Shown here in pieces: positions 25,161 to 33,938 of a stretch of 55,299 bases of DNA (position 1 is its first letter; the number at the start of each line of letters is the position of its first letter). The stretch spans positions 1 through 55,299 of the forward strand of contig CALGVO010000068.1 in assembly GCA_937930135.1 (NCBI GenBank). Direction: 5' to 3'. The position numbers were made by a program, and so were the translations under genes. The DNA is from an uncultured Synechococcus sp. GTDB taxonomy: Bacteria > Cyanobacteriota > Cyanobacteriia > PCC-6307 > Cyanobiaceae. A model generated the notes under the pieces. The model worked only from the letters and a program-made list of their open reading frames with translations, searched no databases and had not been told where the DNA came from.

Positions 25161-27656
25161 ATGGCCGAGGAGCGCGTTCAACCGATTGCCCTGCATCAGG
25201 AGATGCAGCGCTCCTACCTCGAGTACGCGATGAGCGTGATCGTGGGCCGGGCCCTGCCCGATGCCCGCGATGGCCTCAAGCCGGTGCAGCGCCGCATCCT
25301 CTACGCGATGCACGAACTGGGCCTGACACCGGATCGGCCCTACCGCAAGTGCGCCCGCGTCGTGGGCGATGTGCTCGGCAAGTATCACCCGCACGGTGAT
25401 CAAGCGGTCTACGACGCTCTGGTGAGGCTGGTGCAGACCTTCTCCAGCCGCCATCCTCTGCTGGATGGCCACGGCAACTTCGGATCAGTGGATGACGATC
25501 CGCCGGCTGCCATGCGATACACCGAAACCCGCCTGGCTCCGATCGCCCATCAGGGTCTGCTCGATGAGATTGGCGACGACACGGTTGATTTCGCTCCGAA
25601 CTTCGATGGCTCCCAGCAGGAACCGACCGTACTGCCGGCCCAGCTCCCCTTCCTGCTCCTCAATGGCTGTGCCGGGATTGCCGTGGGCATGGCCACCAAC
25701 ATCCCGCCCCACAATCTCGGCGAAGTGGTGGATGCCCTCGTGGCCCTGGTGCGCCAACCGGAGCTGAGCGATGACAAGCTCCTGACCCTGATTCCCGGCC
25801 CGGATTTTCCAACCGGCGGCGAAGTACTGGTAGGCAGTGGCGTCCGGGAGACCTACCTGTCGGGTCGCGGCAGCATCCCGATGCGAGGCGTGGCTCACAT
25901 CGAGGAGGTGCAGCCCGGCAAGGGGCGCCACAAGCGCAATGCCGTGGTGATCACGGAACTTCCCTTTCAACTGAGCAAAGCGGGCTGGATCGAAAAGCTG
26001 GCGGAGCAGGTCAACGATGGGCGCATCGGTGGCATCGCTGACATCCGGGATGAGAGCGACCGCGACGGCATGCGGGTGGTGGTGGAATTGCGACGAGATT
26101 CCGATCCGGAGAAGGTTCTTGCCGACCTGCAACGACGCACGTCGCTGCAGAGCAACTTCGGAGCCATCCTGCTGGCTCTTGTGAAAGGTCAGCCCCAGCA
26201 GCTCTCCCTGCGCCAGCTGCTGCAGACCTTCCTCGAGTACCGCGAGCAAACCCTGATCCGTCGGACCAGCCATGCCCTGAGGAAAACCGAAGATCGCCTC
26301 GAGGTGGTGGAGGGCCTCAACCGCGCGCTCGAGGCGCTGCAACGGGTGATCAACATGATCCAGGAATCACGGGATGCGGCCAACGCAAGGGCCAGCCTGA
26401 TGGTGCACCTCGACCTGAGCGAACGACAGGCCGATGCCGTTCTGGCAATGCCGCTGCGTCGACTCACCGGGCTGGAGCAGGAGAGCCTGCGGAAGGAAGC
26501 AGAGGAACTGCGCCAGGAACGCAGTCGCCTGCAACGCCTGCTCGAGCAACGGGATGTTCTGCTGGCGGCTCTGGTCGATGAGCTGAAGCAGCTCAAGAAA
26601 CGATTCGCCACGCCGCGACGTACCCGCCTGATCGAAGGCGGCGATCATCTGATGGCCGAACGGGCCGCCACCCAACGCCCGAATGCCGAACTGCAACGCA
26701 AGCAGGCCCTGGGAGCTCTTCCTGGCGATGCCCGTCTGCTGATCCAAGCCGATGGCCAGGTCAAGGTGATCAGCCCCCAGGTGCTGGGCCGGATGCATTT
26801 GCAAGACGCCGCCGCCCTCGGCGATGAGCCATCACCAGCCCGCCTGATCCTGCCGATCGCCCCACCCCCCCGGTTGCTGGCCCTCACCGCCCAGGGCCGG
26901 GTGGCCTTGGTGCGCTGGGAATTCGCCGGACAACAGCCAGGACCGCTCGAACGGTTTCTACCCACCGCCATGGAAGGTGAAACCGTCATCAACCTGCTGC
27001 CGCTCCCCAACTCCGACGACGATCACGCCAACCGGAATCTGTCCCTCGGTCTGCTGAGCAGCGACGGTCGTTTCAAGCGTCTGCCACTGCAGGACATGCA
27101 GGAACTGTCAGGGCGGGCCGCCAGCGTACTGAAGCTCAAGGATGGCGTGAGGCTCCAGGCTGGAGTGATTTGCTCCGAGGGGGGAACCATCGCCCTGGTG
27201 ACCGACATCGGCCGGGTGCTACGGCTGCCGGTGGATGACACGGCGCTGCCGTTGATGGGAAAGCTGGCCCAGGGGCCAGTGGCGCTGCGCCTGCTGCCGG
27301 GAGAACAGCTGATCGGAGCGGTCAGCCTGCCTGCCGACGCTCCCGGCCAGTTGATCGCCGCCACGCGTCAAGGTCGGTTGATCCGACGCCCTCTCGGTGA
27401 TCTGAGGCTGTGCCATCGCGGCGACCTTGGCGATCTGGCGATCGATCTGAACGCAACGGCTGCGCCGGACGATCGACTCGTGTCTGTCTGCCAAGCCGCG
27501 CCGCTGCTGGGCTTGATCTCCAGTCAGTGGCGGCATGGACGGGTCGCCGGCACAACGATCAGCAGCGATCAAAGCCTGGAACTGACGCTGCGAGAGGGCG
27601 AGACGCTTCAGGCACTGGTGCCGCTGATCAACAGCACGAAAGACTCAGCGGAGTGA
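25161..27656 (+). CDS. Type II topoisomerase A subunit, GyrA/ParC-like paralogue
   Basis: Breakage-reunion domain: LPDARDGLKPVQRRILYAM, KYHPHGD (74-80), DGHGNFGSVDDDPPAAMRY with catalytic Tyr120, and ELPFQLSKAGWIEKLA. A coiled coil and six-blade C-terminal repeats follow (FKRLPLQDM, ALVTDIGRVLRLP, LIAATRQGRLIRRP). I see no GyrA-box (QRRGGKG type) in the C-terminal domain, so wrapping and supercoiling ability may be limited, as in ParC. Position 81, equivalent to E. coli GyrA Ser83, is Gln. It may be a second A subunit beside a canonical GyrA elsewhere; databases label such proteins gyrA or parC. The 3' end overlaps purF by 12 bases. Confidence 0.9.
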   Translation: MAEERVQPIALHQEMQRSYLEYAMSVIVGRALPDARDGLKPVQRRILYAMHELGLTPDRPYRKCARVVGDVLGKYHPHGDQAVYDALVRLVQTFSSRHPLLDGHGNFGSVDDDPPAAMRYTETRLAPIAHQGLLDEIGDDTVDFAPNFDGSQQEPTVLPAQLPFLLLNGCAGIAVGMATNIPPHNLGEVVDALVALVRQPELSDDKLLTLIPGPDFPTGGEVLVGSGVRETYLSGRGSIPMRGVAHIEEVQPGKGRHKRNAVVITELPFQLSKAGWIEKLAEQVNDGRIGGIADIRDESDRDGMRVVVELRRDSDPEKVLADLQRRTSLQSNFGAILLALVKGQPQQLSLRQLLQTFLEYREQTLIRRTSHALRKTEDRLEVVEGLNRALEALQRVINMIQESRDAANARASLMVHLDLSERQADAVLAMPLRRLTGLEQESLRKEAEELRQERSRLQRLLEQRDVLLAALVDELKQLKKRFATPRRTRLIEGGDHLMAERAATQRPNAELQRKQALGALPGDARLLIQADGQVKVISPQVLGRMHLQDAAALGDEPSPARLILPIAPPPRLLALTAQGRVALVRWEFAGQQPGPLERFLPTAMEGETVINLLPLPNSDDDHANRNLSLGLLSSDGRFKRLPLQDMQELSGRAASVLKLKDGVRLQAGVICSEGGTIALVTDIGRVLRLPVDDTALPLMGKLAQGPVALRLLPGEQLIGAVSLPADAPGQLIAATRQGRLIRRPLGDLRLCHRGDLGDLAIDLNATAAPDDRLVSVCQAAPLLGLISSQWRHGRVAGTTISSDQSLELTLREGETLQALVPLINSTKDSAE

Positions 27657-29153
27657 GGCCGCCACACCAGCCGGCTCGAGCATGAGCTTGCTGGAGCGCA
27701 TCGCCTCATCCATCGGCACCGGATAAGCACCGTCGAAACAGGCGGTGCAAAACTGGGACGAACTGGCCCGCGCTGCTTCCACCATCCCTTCTTTGCTGAG
27801 ATAGGCGAGGGAGTCGACCTTGAGGTGCTTCTGAATCTCCGCCAACGTGAGACGGGCGGCGATGAGCTGATCCTGGGTGTCGGTGTCGATGCCGTAAAAA
27901 CAGGGATGGGTGACCGGTGGGGAACTGATCCGCATGTGCACCTCGGTGGCACCGGCATCGCGAAGGGCCTGCACCAGCTTGCGGCTGGTGGTGCCGCGCA
28001 CGATCGAGTCATCAATCACCACCACCCGCTGACCAGATAGCACATCCGGCAGGGGATTCAATTTCACCCGTATCCCCGCTTCTCGCATCGCCTGGGTCGG
28101 TTGGATGAAGGTGCGGCCGACGTAGCGGTTTTTGATCAGGCCATCTGCAAACGCCAATCCGCTCGCCTGGGCATAACCGATTGCGGCAGGAATGCCCGAA
28201 TCAGGCACACCGATCACCAGATCTGCCTCCACCGCAGATTCCTTCGCCAGGATCTGACCGATGCGCTGCCGGTAGCTGTAGAGAGATTCTCCGAAGAAGC
28301 GGCTGTCTGGCCGCGCGAAATAAATCATTTCGAACACGCACATTCTGGTGGTGGGCTCCACCCACCGCTGAATCGATGGCTTCGGTTCACCGCAACGAAA
28401 CCGAACGATCTCACCGGGTTGCACATCCGCCTCATAACTGGCGCCGATGATGTCGAGCCCACAGGTTTCACTGCTCACCACCCAGTGCCCATCACTGGCC
28501 TCGCCAAGGCGCCCATACACCAGGGGCCTGATGCCATAGCCGTCACGAAGTGCAAATAAGGCGTCATTGGTGCCTATCACCAGACTGAAAGCGCCTCGAC
28601 ACAACGCCACGGCTTCCGTGATCGCCGGCTGCCAATCGAGACCGCGCTCCACCGCCTGCTGAATCGCCAGCGCGATCAATTCGGAGTCGGTGGTGGAGGT
28701 GAACTCGGCCTGACCATCATCAACGCGCTGCCTCAGTTCCGCTGCGTTGACGAGATTGCCGTTATGGGCCAAAGCGAAAGGGCCGAGGCGCGTCATCAGC
28801 ACCACCGGCTGGGCATTGCAGACCCTGCTGCTGCCGGTCGTGGAATAGCGATTGTGCCCCACAGCCAAGAGGCCTGGCATGCGGGCGAGCACATCCTGAT
28901 CGAACACCTGACTGACAAGGCCCATGTCCTTGTGAAGGCGCACCTTGCCCTGGTTGAACACGGCAATTCCAGCCGACTCCTGGCCGCGGTGCTGCAGGGA
29001 GTAGAGACCGAAATAGGTGAGGTTCGCCACCGGCTGCTCAGCGGCAAGCACGGCGTACACGCCGCACGCCTCCTCCATCCGGTCGGGGCGCTCCGTCTCG
29101 GACTGATGCACAGAGCGCCTCGACGTCATGAAGTCATCACAATTTTGCCTCAT
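27645..29153 (-). CDS. purF: Amidophosphoribosyltransferase, Fe-S type
   Basis: PurF makes phosphoribosylamine from PRPP and glutamine, the first step of purine synthesis. A propeptide of 20-29 residues ends at EEA before the N-terminal nucleophile in CGVY. SLQHRGQESAG and GHNRYSTTG belong to the glutaminase domain; VVVIDDSIVRGTTSRK is the PRPP loop. Cysteines in RMCVFEM, HPCFYG and FCTACFDG match the [4Fe-4S] ligands of the Bacillus-type enzyme. The ATG at 29153 overlaps the purL stop (ATGA); an ATG at 29129 is the alternative. It is coupled to purL and convergent with the GyrA-like gene. Confidence 0.96.
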   Translation of the reverse strand: MRQNCDDFMTSRRSVHQSETERPDRMEEACGVYAVLAAEQPVANLTYFGLYSLQHRGQESAGIAVFNQGKVRLHKDMGLVSQVFDQDVLARMPGLLAVGHNRYSTTGSSRVCNAQPVVLMTRLGPFALAHNGNLVNAAELRQRVDDGQAEFTSTTDSELIALAIQQAVERGLDWQPAITEAVALCRGAFSLVIGTNDALFALRDGYGIRPLVYGRLGEASDGHWVVSSETCGLDIIGASYEADVQPGEIVRFRCGEPKPSIQRWVEPTTRMCVFEMIYFARPDSRFFGESLYSYRQRIGQILAKESAVEADLVIGVPDSGIPAAIGYAQASGLAFADGLIKNRYVGRTFIQPTQAMREAGIRVKLNPLPDVLSGQRVVVIDDSIVRGTTSRKLVQALRDAGATEVHMRISSPPVTHPCFYGIDTDTQDQLIAARLTLAEIQKHLKVDSLAYLSKEGMVEAARASSSQFCTACFDGAYPVPMDEAMRSSKLMLEPAGVAASLR

Positions 29154-31573
29154 GCCTTCACACCACCTGCCGACATCGAAGCCGCCATGCGTCGGGGCAG
29201 GGCCTGGTCGTGAGCCAGGCGCATGGCGCCGACATCGAGATCCAGCAAGGCCTGATCTCCCGAGCGCATCGTCAGCCGCCCCTCATCCGTGACAGTGCCA
29301 AGGGGCGTGGACGGAACGTCACAACCGAGCGCTCCAGCCAACAGCGCCTGCCAGGCCTCAAAGGCTTCAGCCTTCACCGACACGATGATCCTGGCGCCAC
29401 CCTCAGCAAACAACAGCTGCTCCGGCCGGCCCCCGCTGCTGCCCAGGTCAATGGCGGCACCCAGGCCCACGGCCAGGCAACTCTCCGCCAACGCCACCGC
29501 CAGGCCGCCGTCGCTGCAATCGTGGGCGGACGCCAACAGGCCTTGGGCAATCGCCGCCCGCACCAGGGCCTGCACTCTCGCCTCGAGATCCAGATCCGGA
29601 CGAGGTGGTCGGCCGGTGAGGGAACCATGGATCACGCCCTGATAAGCACTGCCGGCAAGCCCGAGCCGATCATCGGGCTGCGCATCGATCGGCACCCCCA
29701 GCAGCACCACTGGATCAGCCGGCTGGCGCCACCCCAGACCGATCACCTTGGCGATGCACTCCACCCCCCCGACCATGCCAACCACGGGCGTGGGATGGAT
29801 CGGCACCGAAGCACCATTGTCACTGCGGGTCTCGTTGTAGAGGGAGACATTGCCACCGGTCACGGGGGTGTTCAGTCGGCGGCAGGCCTCAGCCAGGCCA
29901 CGGCAGGCCATGGCCAGTTGCCAATAGCCGCGATCGGTGTCGGGTGAGGGAAAGTTCAGGTTGTCGGTCACCGCGAGCGGCTCGGCGCCGACGCAGCTCA
30001 GATTGCGGGCCGCTTCCGCCACCGCCGCCATCGCACCGCGCTCGGGATCCAGCGCCACCCAGCGATTCGGGCAATCCACCGTGGCAGCCACACCGCGCTC
30101 TGTTCCCTGTAAGGAACCTTCCCCCTGCTGAGGACGCAGACGCACGACCGCGGCGTCGGCGCCTCCAGCCGGGATCACCGTGTTCGCTAGCACCTGCTGA
30201 TCGTACTGGCGGTAAATCCAGCGCTTGCTGGCAATGGTCGGATCATCAAGCAGTGCGAGCAGATCGGCGCCCCAGTCGTGCCCCGACGCGGCGAGGGGAA
30301 GCTCGGAGTCCTGCCATTGCCAATGCTGCTGGATGTCGAGAGGGGGATCGGCCAACAGGCAGTGCGGATTGATCGGCGTGTCTTCCGCGAGGGCTCGAGC
30401 GGGAACTTCAGCGGCCACCGCTCCGTGCTGCAACACCCGCACCACGGGCTCCGCCAACACCTGTCCCACCACGGCCGCCTGCAGCCCCCAGCGGCGGAAA
30501 CGCTCCATCAGCGGCTGCTCTCGACCGGCACGCACCACGAAGAGCATGCGCTCCTGCGACTCGGAGAGAAGAAATTCGTAAGCGGTCATGCCCTCTTCCC
30601 GCGCGGGCACCCGATCCAGATCGAGCTCAACGCCCACATGCCCCTTGGCGGCCATTTCGGCACAGCTGCAGGTGAGACCGGCCGCACCCATGTCCTGGGC
30701 GGCGATCACATCACCACTCTGGAAGGCCTCCAGACAGGCTTCGATCAACCCCTTCTCCAGGAAGGGGTCACCCACCTGCACAGCCGGGCGGTCATCGAGG
30801 GAGGCGCCACTGAGTTCAGCGCTGGCGAAGCTGGCGCCCCCCATGCCGTCACGACCGGTGGTGCTGCCCACATACACCACTGGATTGCCGACGCCGGAGG
30901 CTCCGGATTTGACAATCTCCTCCGTTTCCATCAGCCCCAGGGCCATGGCGTTCACCAGCGGGTTGCCGCTGTAGGAGGCATCAAAGGCAACTTCACCGCC
31001 CACCGTGGGCACGCCAACACAATTGCCGTAATGAGCAATGCCGGCCACCACCCCCTCCAGCAGTCCCCGATTGGAAGGCTCCTCCAGGGGGCCGAAGCGC
31101 AGGGCATTCAGCAGGGCGATCGGACGGGCCCCCATGGTGAAGATGTCGCGCAGGATGCCACCGACACCCGTGGCCGCTCCCTGAAAGGGCTCCACCGCCG
31201 AGGGATGGTTGTGACTCTCGATCTTGAAAGCGAGGCGGTGCCCGTCGCCCAGATCCACCACCCCGGCGTTTTCCCCGGGTCCCACCAGGATGCATGGCCC
31301 CTCCGTCGGGAAACCCCGCAGGAGCGGCCTGGAGTTGCGATAACAGCAGTGTTCTGACCACATCACCCCGAACATGCCGAGTTCCGCCCGGTTGGGATCT
31401 CGACCGAGACGGCGCTGTATTTCGCGGTAGTCCTCCTCGGTGAGTCCCTCCTTGCGGAGAGCGGCCGTCACGTCAAACGACGGCGCCGAATCGGGGGACT
31501 GGGCCACTGGAGGTTGATCAGCTGTCTCCAGTGTTGCCGACAGCGGTTCAGATCCAGGGATCCGGATCGTCAT
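29150..31573 (-). CDS. purL: Phosphoribosylformylglycinamidine synthase, large subunit
   Basis: PurL is the ATP-using synthetase subunit of the PurLQS complex that makes FGAM. FGVMWSEHCCYRNSRPLL, FKIESHNHPSAVEPFQGAAT, VGGILRDIFTMGARP, TGRDGMGGASFAS, PVTGGNVSLYNET and AHDCSDGGLAVALAE form the paired AIRS-like ATP-binding halves. The ATG at 31573 gives 807 residues; the longer open frame upstream reads antisense-like sequence over the neighbouring gene and is rejected. PurQ and PurS are not in this window. It overlaps the PRC-barrel gene by 26 bases at its start and purF by 4 bases at its end. Confidence 0.96.
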   Translation of the reverse strand: MTIRIPGSEPLSATLETADQPPVAQSPDSAPSFDVTAALRKEGLTEEDYREIQRRLGRDPNRAELGMFGVMWSEHCCYRNSRPLLRGFPTEGPCILVGPGENAGVVDLGDGHRLAFKIESHNHPSAVEPFQGAATGVGGILRDIFTMGARPIALLNALRFGPLEEPSNRGLLEGVVAGIAHYGNCVGVPTVGGEVAFDASYSGNPLVNAMALGLMETEEIVKSGASGVGNPVVYVGSTTGRDGMGGASFASAELSGASLDDRPAVQVGDPFLEKGLIEACLEAFQSGDVIAAQDMGAAGLTCSCAEMAAKGHVGVELDLDRVPAREEGMTAYEFLLSESQERMLFVVRAGREQPLMERFRRWGLQAAVVGQVLAEPVVRVLQHGAVAAEVPARALAEDTPINPHCLLADPPLDIQQHWQWQDSELPLAASGHDWGADLLALLDDPTIASKRWIYRQYDQQVLANTVIPAGGADAAVVRLRPQQGEGSLQGTERGVAATVDCPNRWVALDPERGAMAAVAEAARNLSCVGAEPLAVTDNLNFPSPDTDRGYWQLAMACRGLAEACRRLNTPVTGGNVSLYNETRSDNGASVPIHPTPVVGMVGGVECIAKVIGLGWRQPADPVVLLGVPIDAQPDDRLGLAGSAYQGVIHGSLTGRPPRPDLDLEARVQALVRAAIAQGLLASAHDCSDGGLAVALAESCLAVGLGAAIDLGSSGGRPEQLLFAEGGARIIVSVKAEAFEAWQALLAGALGCDVPSTPLGTVTDEGRLTMRSGDQALLDLDVGAMRLAHDQALPRRMAASMSAGGVKA

Positions 31574-32288
31574 CACCCCCATCAGAACGGGGGGAGCGGG
31601 AGGGGCGAACCGGCCGCCTGGGACTGGCTTCTCCCCAATCGTCTTCCCAGGCTTCCGGGCCCTCATCGGGAGGTTCTTCCCAGGGAGGCTCCTCCAACCA
31701 ACCCTCCAGTCGCTCTCCGGCCCGATCACCGATCTGCTGCAGCTGCTCACGCCAGGAGCGGGAACGACGCAGCAGATTCTGTCGAACACTGGAACGGGCC
31801 AGGGGCAGCTCATCCAGCTCCGTCAGCACCGTGGACACCTGGCCGGGGCACTGATCGACGATGCGGTCGGGTGTGAGTCGCCAACGGCTGCTGCCGGGCA
31901 GGCGCGGATCGCTGCGTGACACCAGATAGTGGAGGATCTGGCCTGTGGCCGGCACCACCGCCAGGTCGGCGATGCTCCCCAGGCGTTCACCGTGTCGATC
32001 GAGCAGATCGGCCTCCAGGAGCGTGGGAAGCCGTTCCAGCGTCACGAGATCAGCCTCAGCCGGTGGTCCCTTGACGAACACCTCCTGCTCACTGAGCCCG
32101 CGCCACTGATCGAGACGCCAGACCGCTCGACGGGTGCGCAGCGCCGAAGGACGACTGACCCAACCGAGCAGACGATGCACGGGCGGGTGCATCCAGGCCA
32201 TCACGCCGGGACCGTGGTCGAGCCCCTGATCGCAACGCACGCGATGGCGCAGCAGATCGCTCAGAAGGATCTGATCAGGACGGGACAA
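31548..32288 (-). CDS. PRC-barrel domain protein of unknown function
   Basis: A 246-residue protein conserved between dnaN and purL in picocyanobacteria. After an N-terminal segment (LLSDLLRHRVRCDQG, AWMHPPVHRLLGWVSRPSAL) comes a PRC-barrel-like stretch, EADLLDRHGERLGSIADLAV followed by TGQILHYLVSRS and the WRLTPDRI closing strand. The tail is acidic and Trp/Pro/Glu-rich. PRC barrels occur in RNA-processing and photosynthetic proteins; the role here is unknown. The start appears to be a TTG at 32288, four bases after the dnaN stop, with GAGG just upstream. Expression is probably coupled to dnaN. Confidence 0.8.
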   Translation of the reverse strand: MSRPDQILLSDLLRHRVRCDQGLDHGPGVMAWMHPPVHRLLGWVSRPSALRTRRAVWRLDQWRGLSEQEVFVKGPPAEADLVTLERLPTLLEADLLDRHGERLGSIADLAVVPATGQILHYLVSRSDPRLPGSSRWRLTPDRIVDQCPGQVSTVLTELDELPLARSSVRQNLLRRSRSWREQLQQIGDRAGERLEGWLEEPPWEEPPDEGPEAWEDDWGEASPRRPVRPSRSPRSDGGDDDPDPWI

Positions 32289-32292
32289 GGCC

Positions 32293-33465
32293 TCAGCTGC
32301 GAATCTGAACGGGCATCACCAGATACGTGAAGCCGGAGTCATCATCGGCGGCGGAGAGCACGGCCGGCGTGGTCGGCGCATTGCAACGCAACTTGACCCG
32401 GTCGGCTTCCATAGCCTTGAGGCCATCCAGCAGATAACGCACGTTGAAGGCGATCTGCACGGGTTCACCGCTGAGATCAGAAGCCAACGACTCAGAACCA
32501 CTACCGACATCCTGAGCATCAGCGCTGATCTGCACCAGCCCCGACTCGGGCTCGCTGCTGATGCGCACCACATTGTTGTGCTGATCCGCCAGCACCGCCA
32601 CCCGCTCCAGGGCAGCGACGAAACCACGGCGATCCAGTTCAAACACCCGACTGAAGCTGTCGGGGATCAACTGGCGATAGTTGGGATACGTGCCCTCCAG
32701 GGTGCGACTGGTCACCATCTGATCGGCAGCGAGCACCACCACCTGGCCTCGGTCGTAGAACAGAGTGACTGGATCGTCGACTTTCCAGCTGGTCACAAGG
32801 CGTTCCACCTCCCGCAGAGACCGAGCCGGGAGGGTGACGGAAAGCCCAGGGGTTTCCCCTTCGCTGGCTTCCCCACCCTCCAATGTCGGAGCCTCGCGGA
32901 GGGCATCGGTTACGGCGAGCACAGCCAGGCGATGGCCATCGGTGGAAGCTGCTTCCAGGTGGGAACCGGAAAAACGCAGATGCACCCCTGTGAGGAGTTG
33001 CTTGGCCTCATCAGCGCTGCTGGCGAACAGGGTGGCGCGTAAGGCGCGAGCCAACGCAGCAGCCTCCACCTTCAGGGCCGTGCCGTTTTCCACCAGGGGC
33101 AGATCGGGAAACTCATCAGCCGGCATGCCCCGCATCTGGTAGCTGCCACTGAGGCTGGTGAGCTCCACCTGTTCGCCGGCGGCATCACTGCCGAGGGTCA
33201 CAGGTGAATCACTCGAGAGACGCGACACGATTTCCCCCAACAGACGCGCCGGCAAGGTGACGGCACCGCTGCTCTCAACCGATGCGGGCAGAGACGTCTG
33301 AATTCCAAGGTTGAGATCGAAACCGGTGAGGCTGAGCCGTCCGGTTCCGGCATCTGCGGTGAGAAGCACGTTGGCCAGCACCGGATGGGTGGGTCTGGAA
33401 GCAACGGCCCGACTGACGAGCTGTAGCGCGGCGTTGAGTTCAGCCTGGGAACAGACCAGTTTCAT
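32293..33465 (-). CDS. dnaN: DNA polymerase III sliding clamp, beta subunit
   Basis: DnaN is the ring-shaped processivity clamp that loads on DNA next to the polymerase. The three repeated domains are visible across 390 residues: MKLVCSQAELNAALQLVSRA (domain I), ATLFASSADEAKQLLTGVHL (domain II), and EGTYPNYRQLIPDSFSRVFE followed by FNVRYLLDGLKAM (domain III). The C-terminus TYLVMPVQIRS is the usual clamp ending (MPVR-like). The ATG at 33465 matches the family start; an open frame 12 codons longer is less likely. It is the first gene left of the putative origin and reads away from it. Confidence 0.97.
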   Translation of the reverse strand: MKLVCSQAELNAALQLVSRAVASRPTHPVLANVLLTADAGTGRLSLTGFDLNLGIQTSLPASVESSGAVTLPARLLGEIVSRLSSDSPVTLGSDAAGEQVELTSLSGSYQMRGMPADEFPDLPLVENGTALKVEAAALARALRATLFASSADEAKQLLTGVHLRFSGSHLEAASTDGHRLAVLAVTDALREAPTLEGGEASEGETPGLSVTLPARSLREVERLVTSWKVDDPVTLFYDRGQVVVLAADQMVTSRTLEGTYPNYRQLIPDSFSRVFELDRRGFVAALERVAVLADQHNNVVRISSEPESGLVQISADAQDVGSGSESLASDLSGEPVQIAFNVRYLLDGLKAMEADRVKLRCNAPTTPAVLSAADDDSGFTYLVMPVQIRS

Positions 33466-33865
33466 GGCGTCAACGTCCGAGCGAACCATTCTGAGCGGCA
33501 ACTCACGGTTTCACAGACCAGGGCGAAGCGCAATGGACCCGAGGGGTTGGCGCTGAACGCTTGACTCGTCTACTGCTTGATGGATTGATTGTTTTTTAAA
33601 TCCAAATCAATAGTCGTAGTAGGCGCTGGGGAAAGCGTGGAAAACCGCGTCAATCCAGCTTCAGCAGCGTGTTCTGCTTTTCACAGGGCTGTGCAGATTG
33701 CAGCGCCGGGTGCGGAGAGGGTGGTGATTTGCACAGTTTCAACAGGGTGTGGAGAGGGTGTGGTCGGTTCGGGAGGGCGGGTTGTCGTCGTTTTCCACGA
33801 CTTTGAGGACAGGTTCATCGCGGTTGTCCGCAGCCAGTTGGTGGGTTGGTTGGTGCGATCGGGCA
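33466..33865. other. oriC: Putative chromosomal replication origin (oriC)
   Basis: This non-coding stretch next to dnaN holds four sites one mismatch from TTWTNCACA: TTTTCCACG at 33791-33799 (+) and 33636-33644 (-), CTTTTCACA at 33677-33685 (+), and ATTTGCACA at 33727-33735 (+). A weaker match, TGTGGAGAG, lies at 33748-33756. An AT-rich patch at 33583-33612 (with TTTTTTAAAT) has an ATTGATT/AATCAAT inverted repeat and could be the unwinding element. G-rich direct repeats lie between the boxes. Same-orientation genes are C-rich to the left and G-rich to the right. The picocyanobacterial origin is generally placed by dnaN. A 104-codon plus-strand frame here has no family character. Confidence 0.6.
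33708..33763. repeat. Two G-rich direct repeats in the putative origin
   Basis: GGGTGCGGAGAGGGTGG at 33708-33724 is repeated as GGGTGTGGAGAGGGTGT at 33745-33761: the first 16 bases differ at one position and the copies are 37 bases apart. A DnaA-box-like ATTTGCACA lies between them. They resemble iterons, but a chance low-complexity repeat cannot be excluded. Confidence 0.45.
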
Positions 33866-33867
33866 TT

Positions 33868-33891
33868 AAAAAACCCCTCCGCGGAGGGGTT
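33868..33891 (-). terminator. Rho-independent terminator of thrC
   Basis: A near-perfect palindrome pairs AACCCCTCC (33872-33880) with GGAGGGGTT (33883-33891). On the minus strand the stem is followed directly by a T-run (complement of the As at 33868-33873). It lies about 48 bases past the thrC stop and insulates the putative origin from thrC transcription. Confidence 0.88.
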
Positions 33892-33938
33892 GAGCCGTGG
33901 TGATGAACGGTAGGGAGATCAGAGATGGGCCGGATCGC

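Noticed and set aside
33589..33903. A 104-codon plus-strand frame in the dnaN-thrC spacer
   Set aside because: It has no recognisable domain, runs through the DnaA-box cluster and the thrC terminator, and its composition reflects the G-rich repeats. Treated as non-coding.
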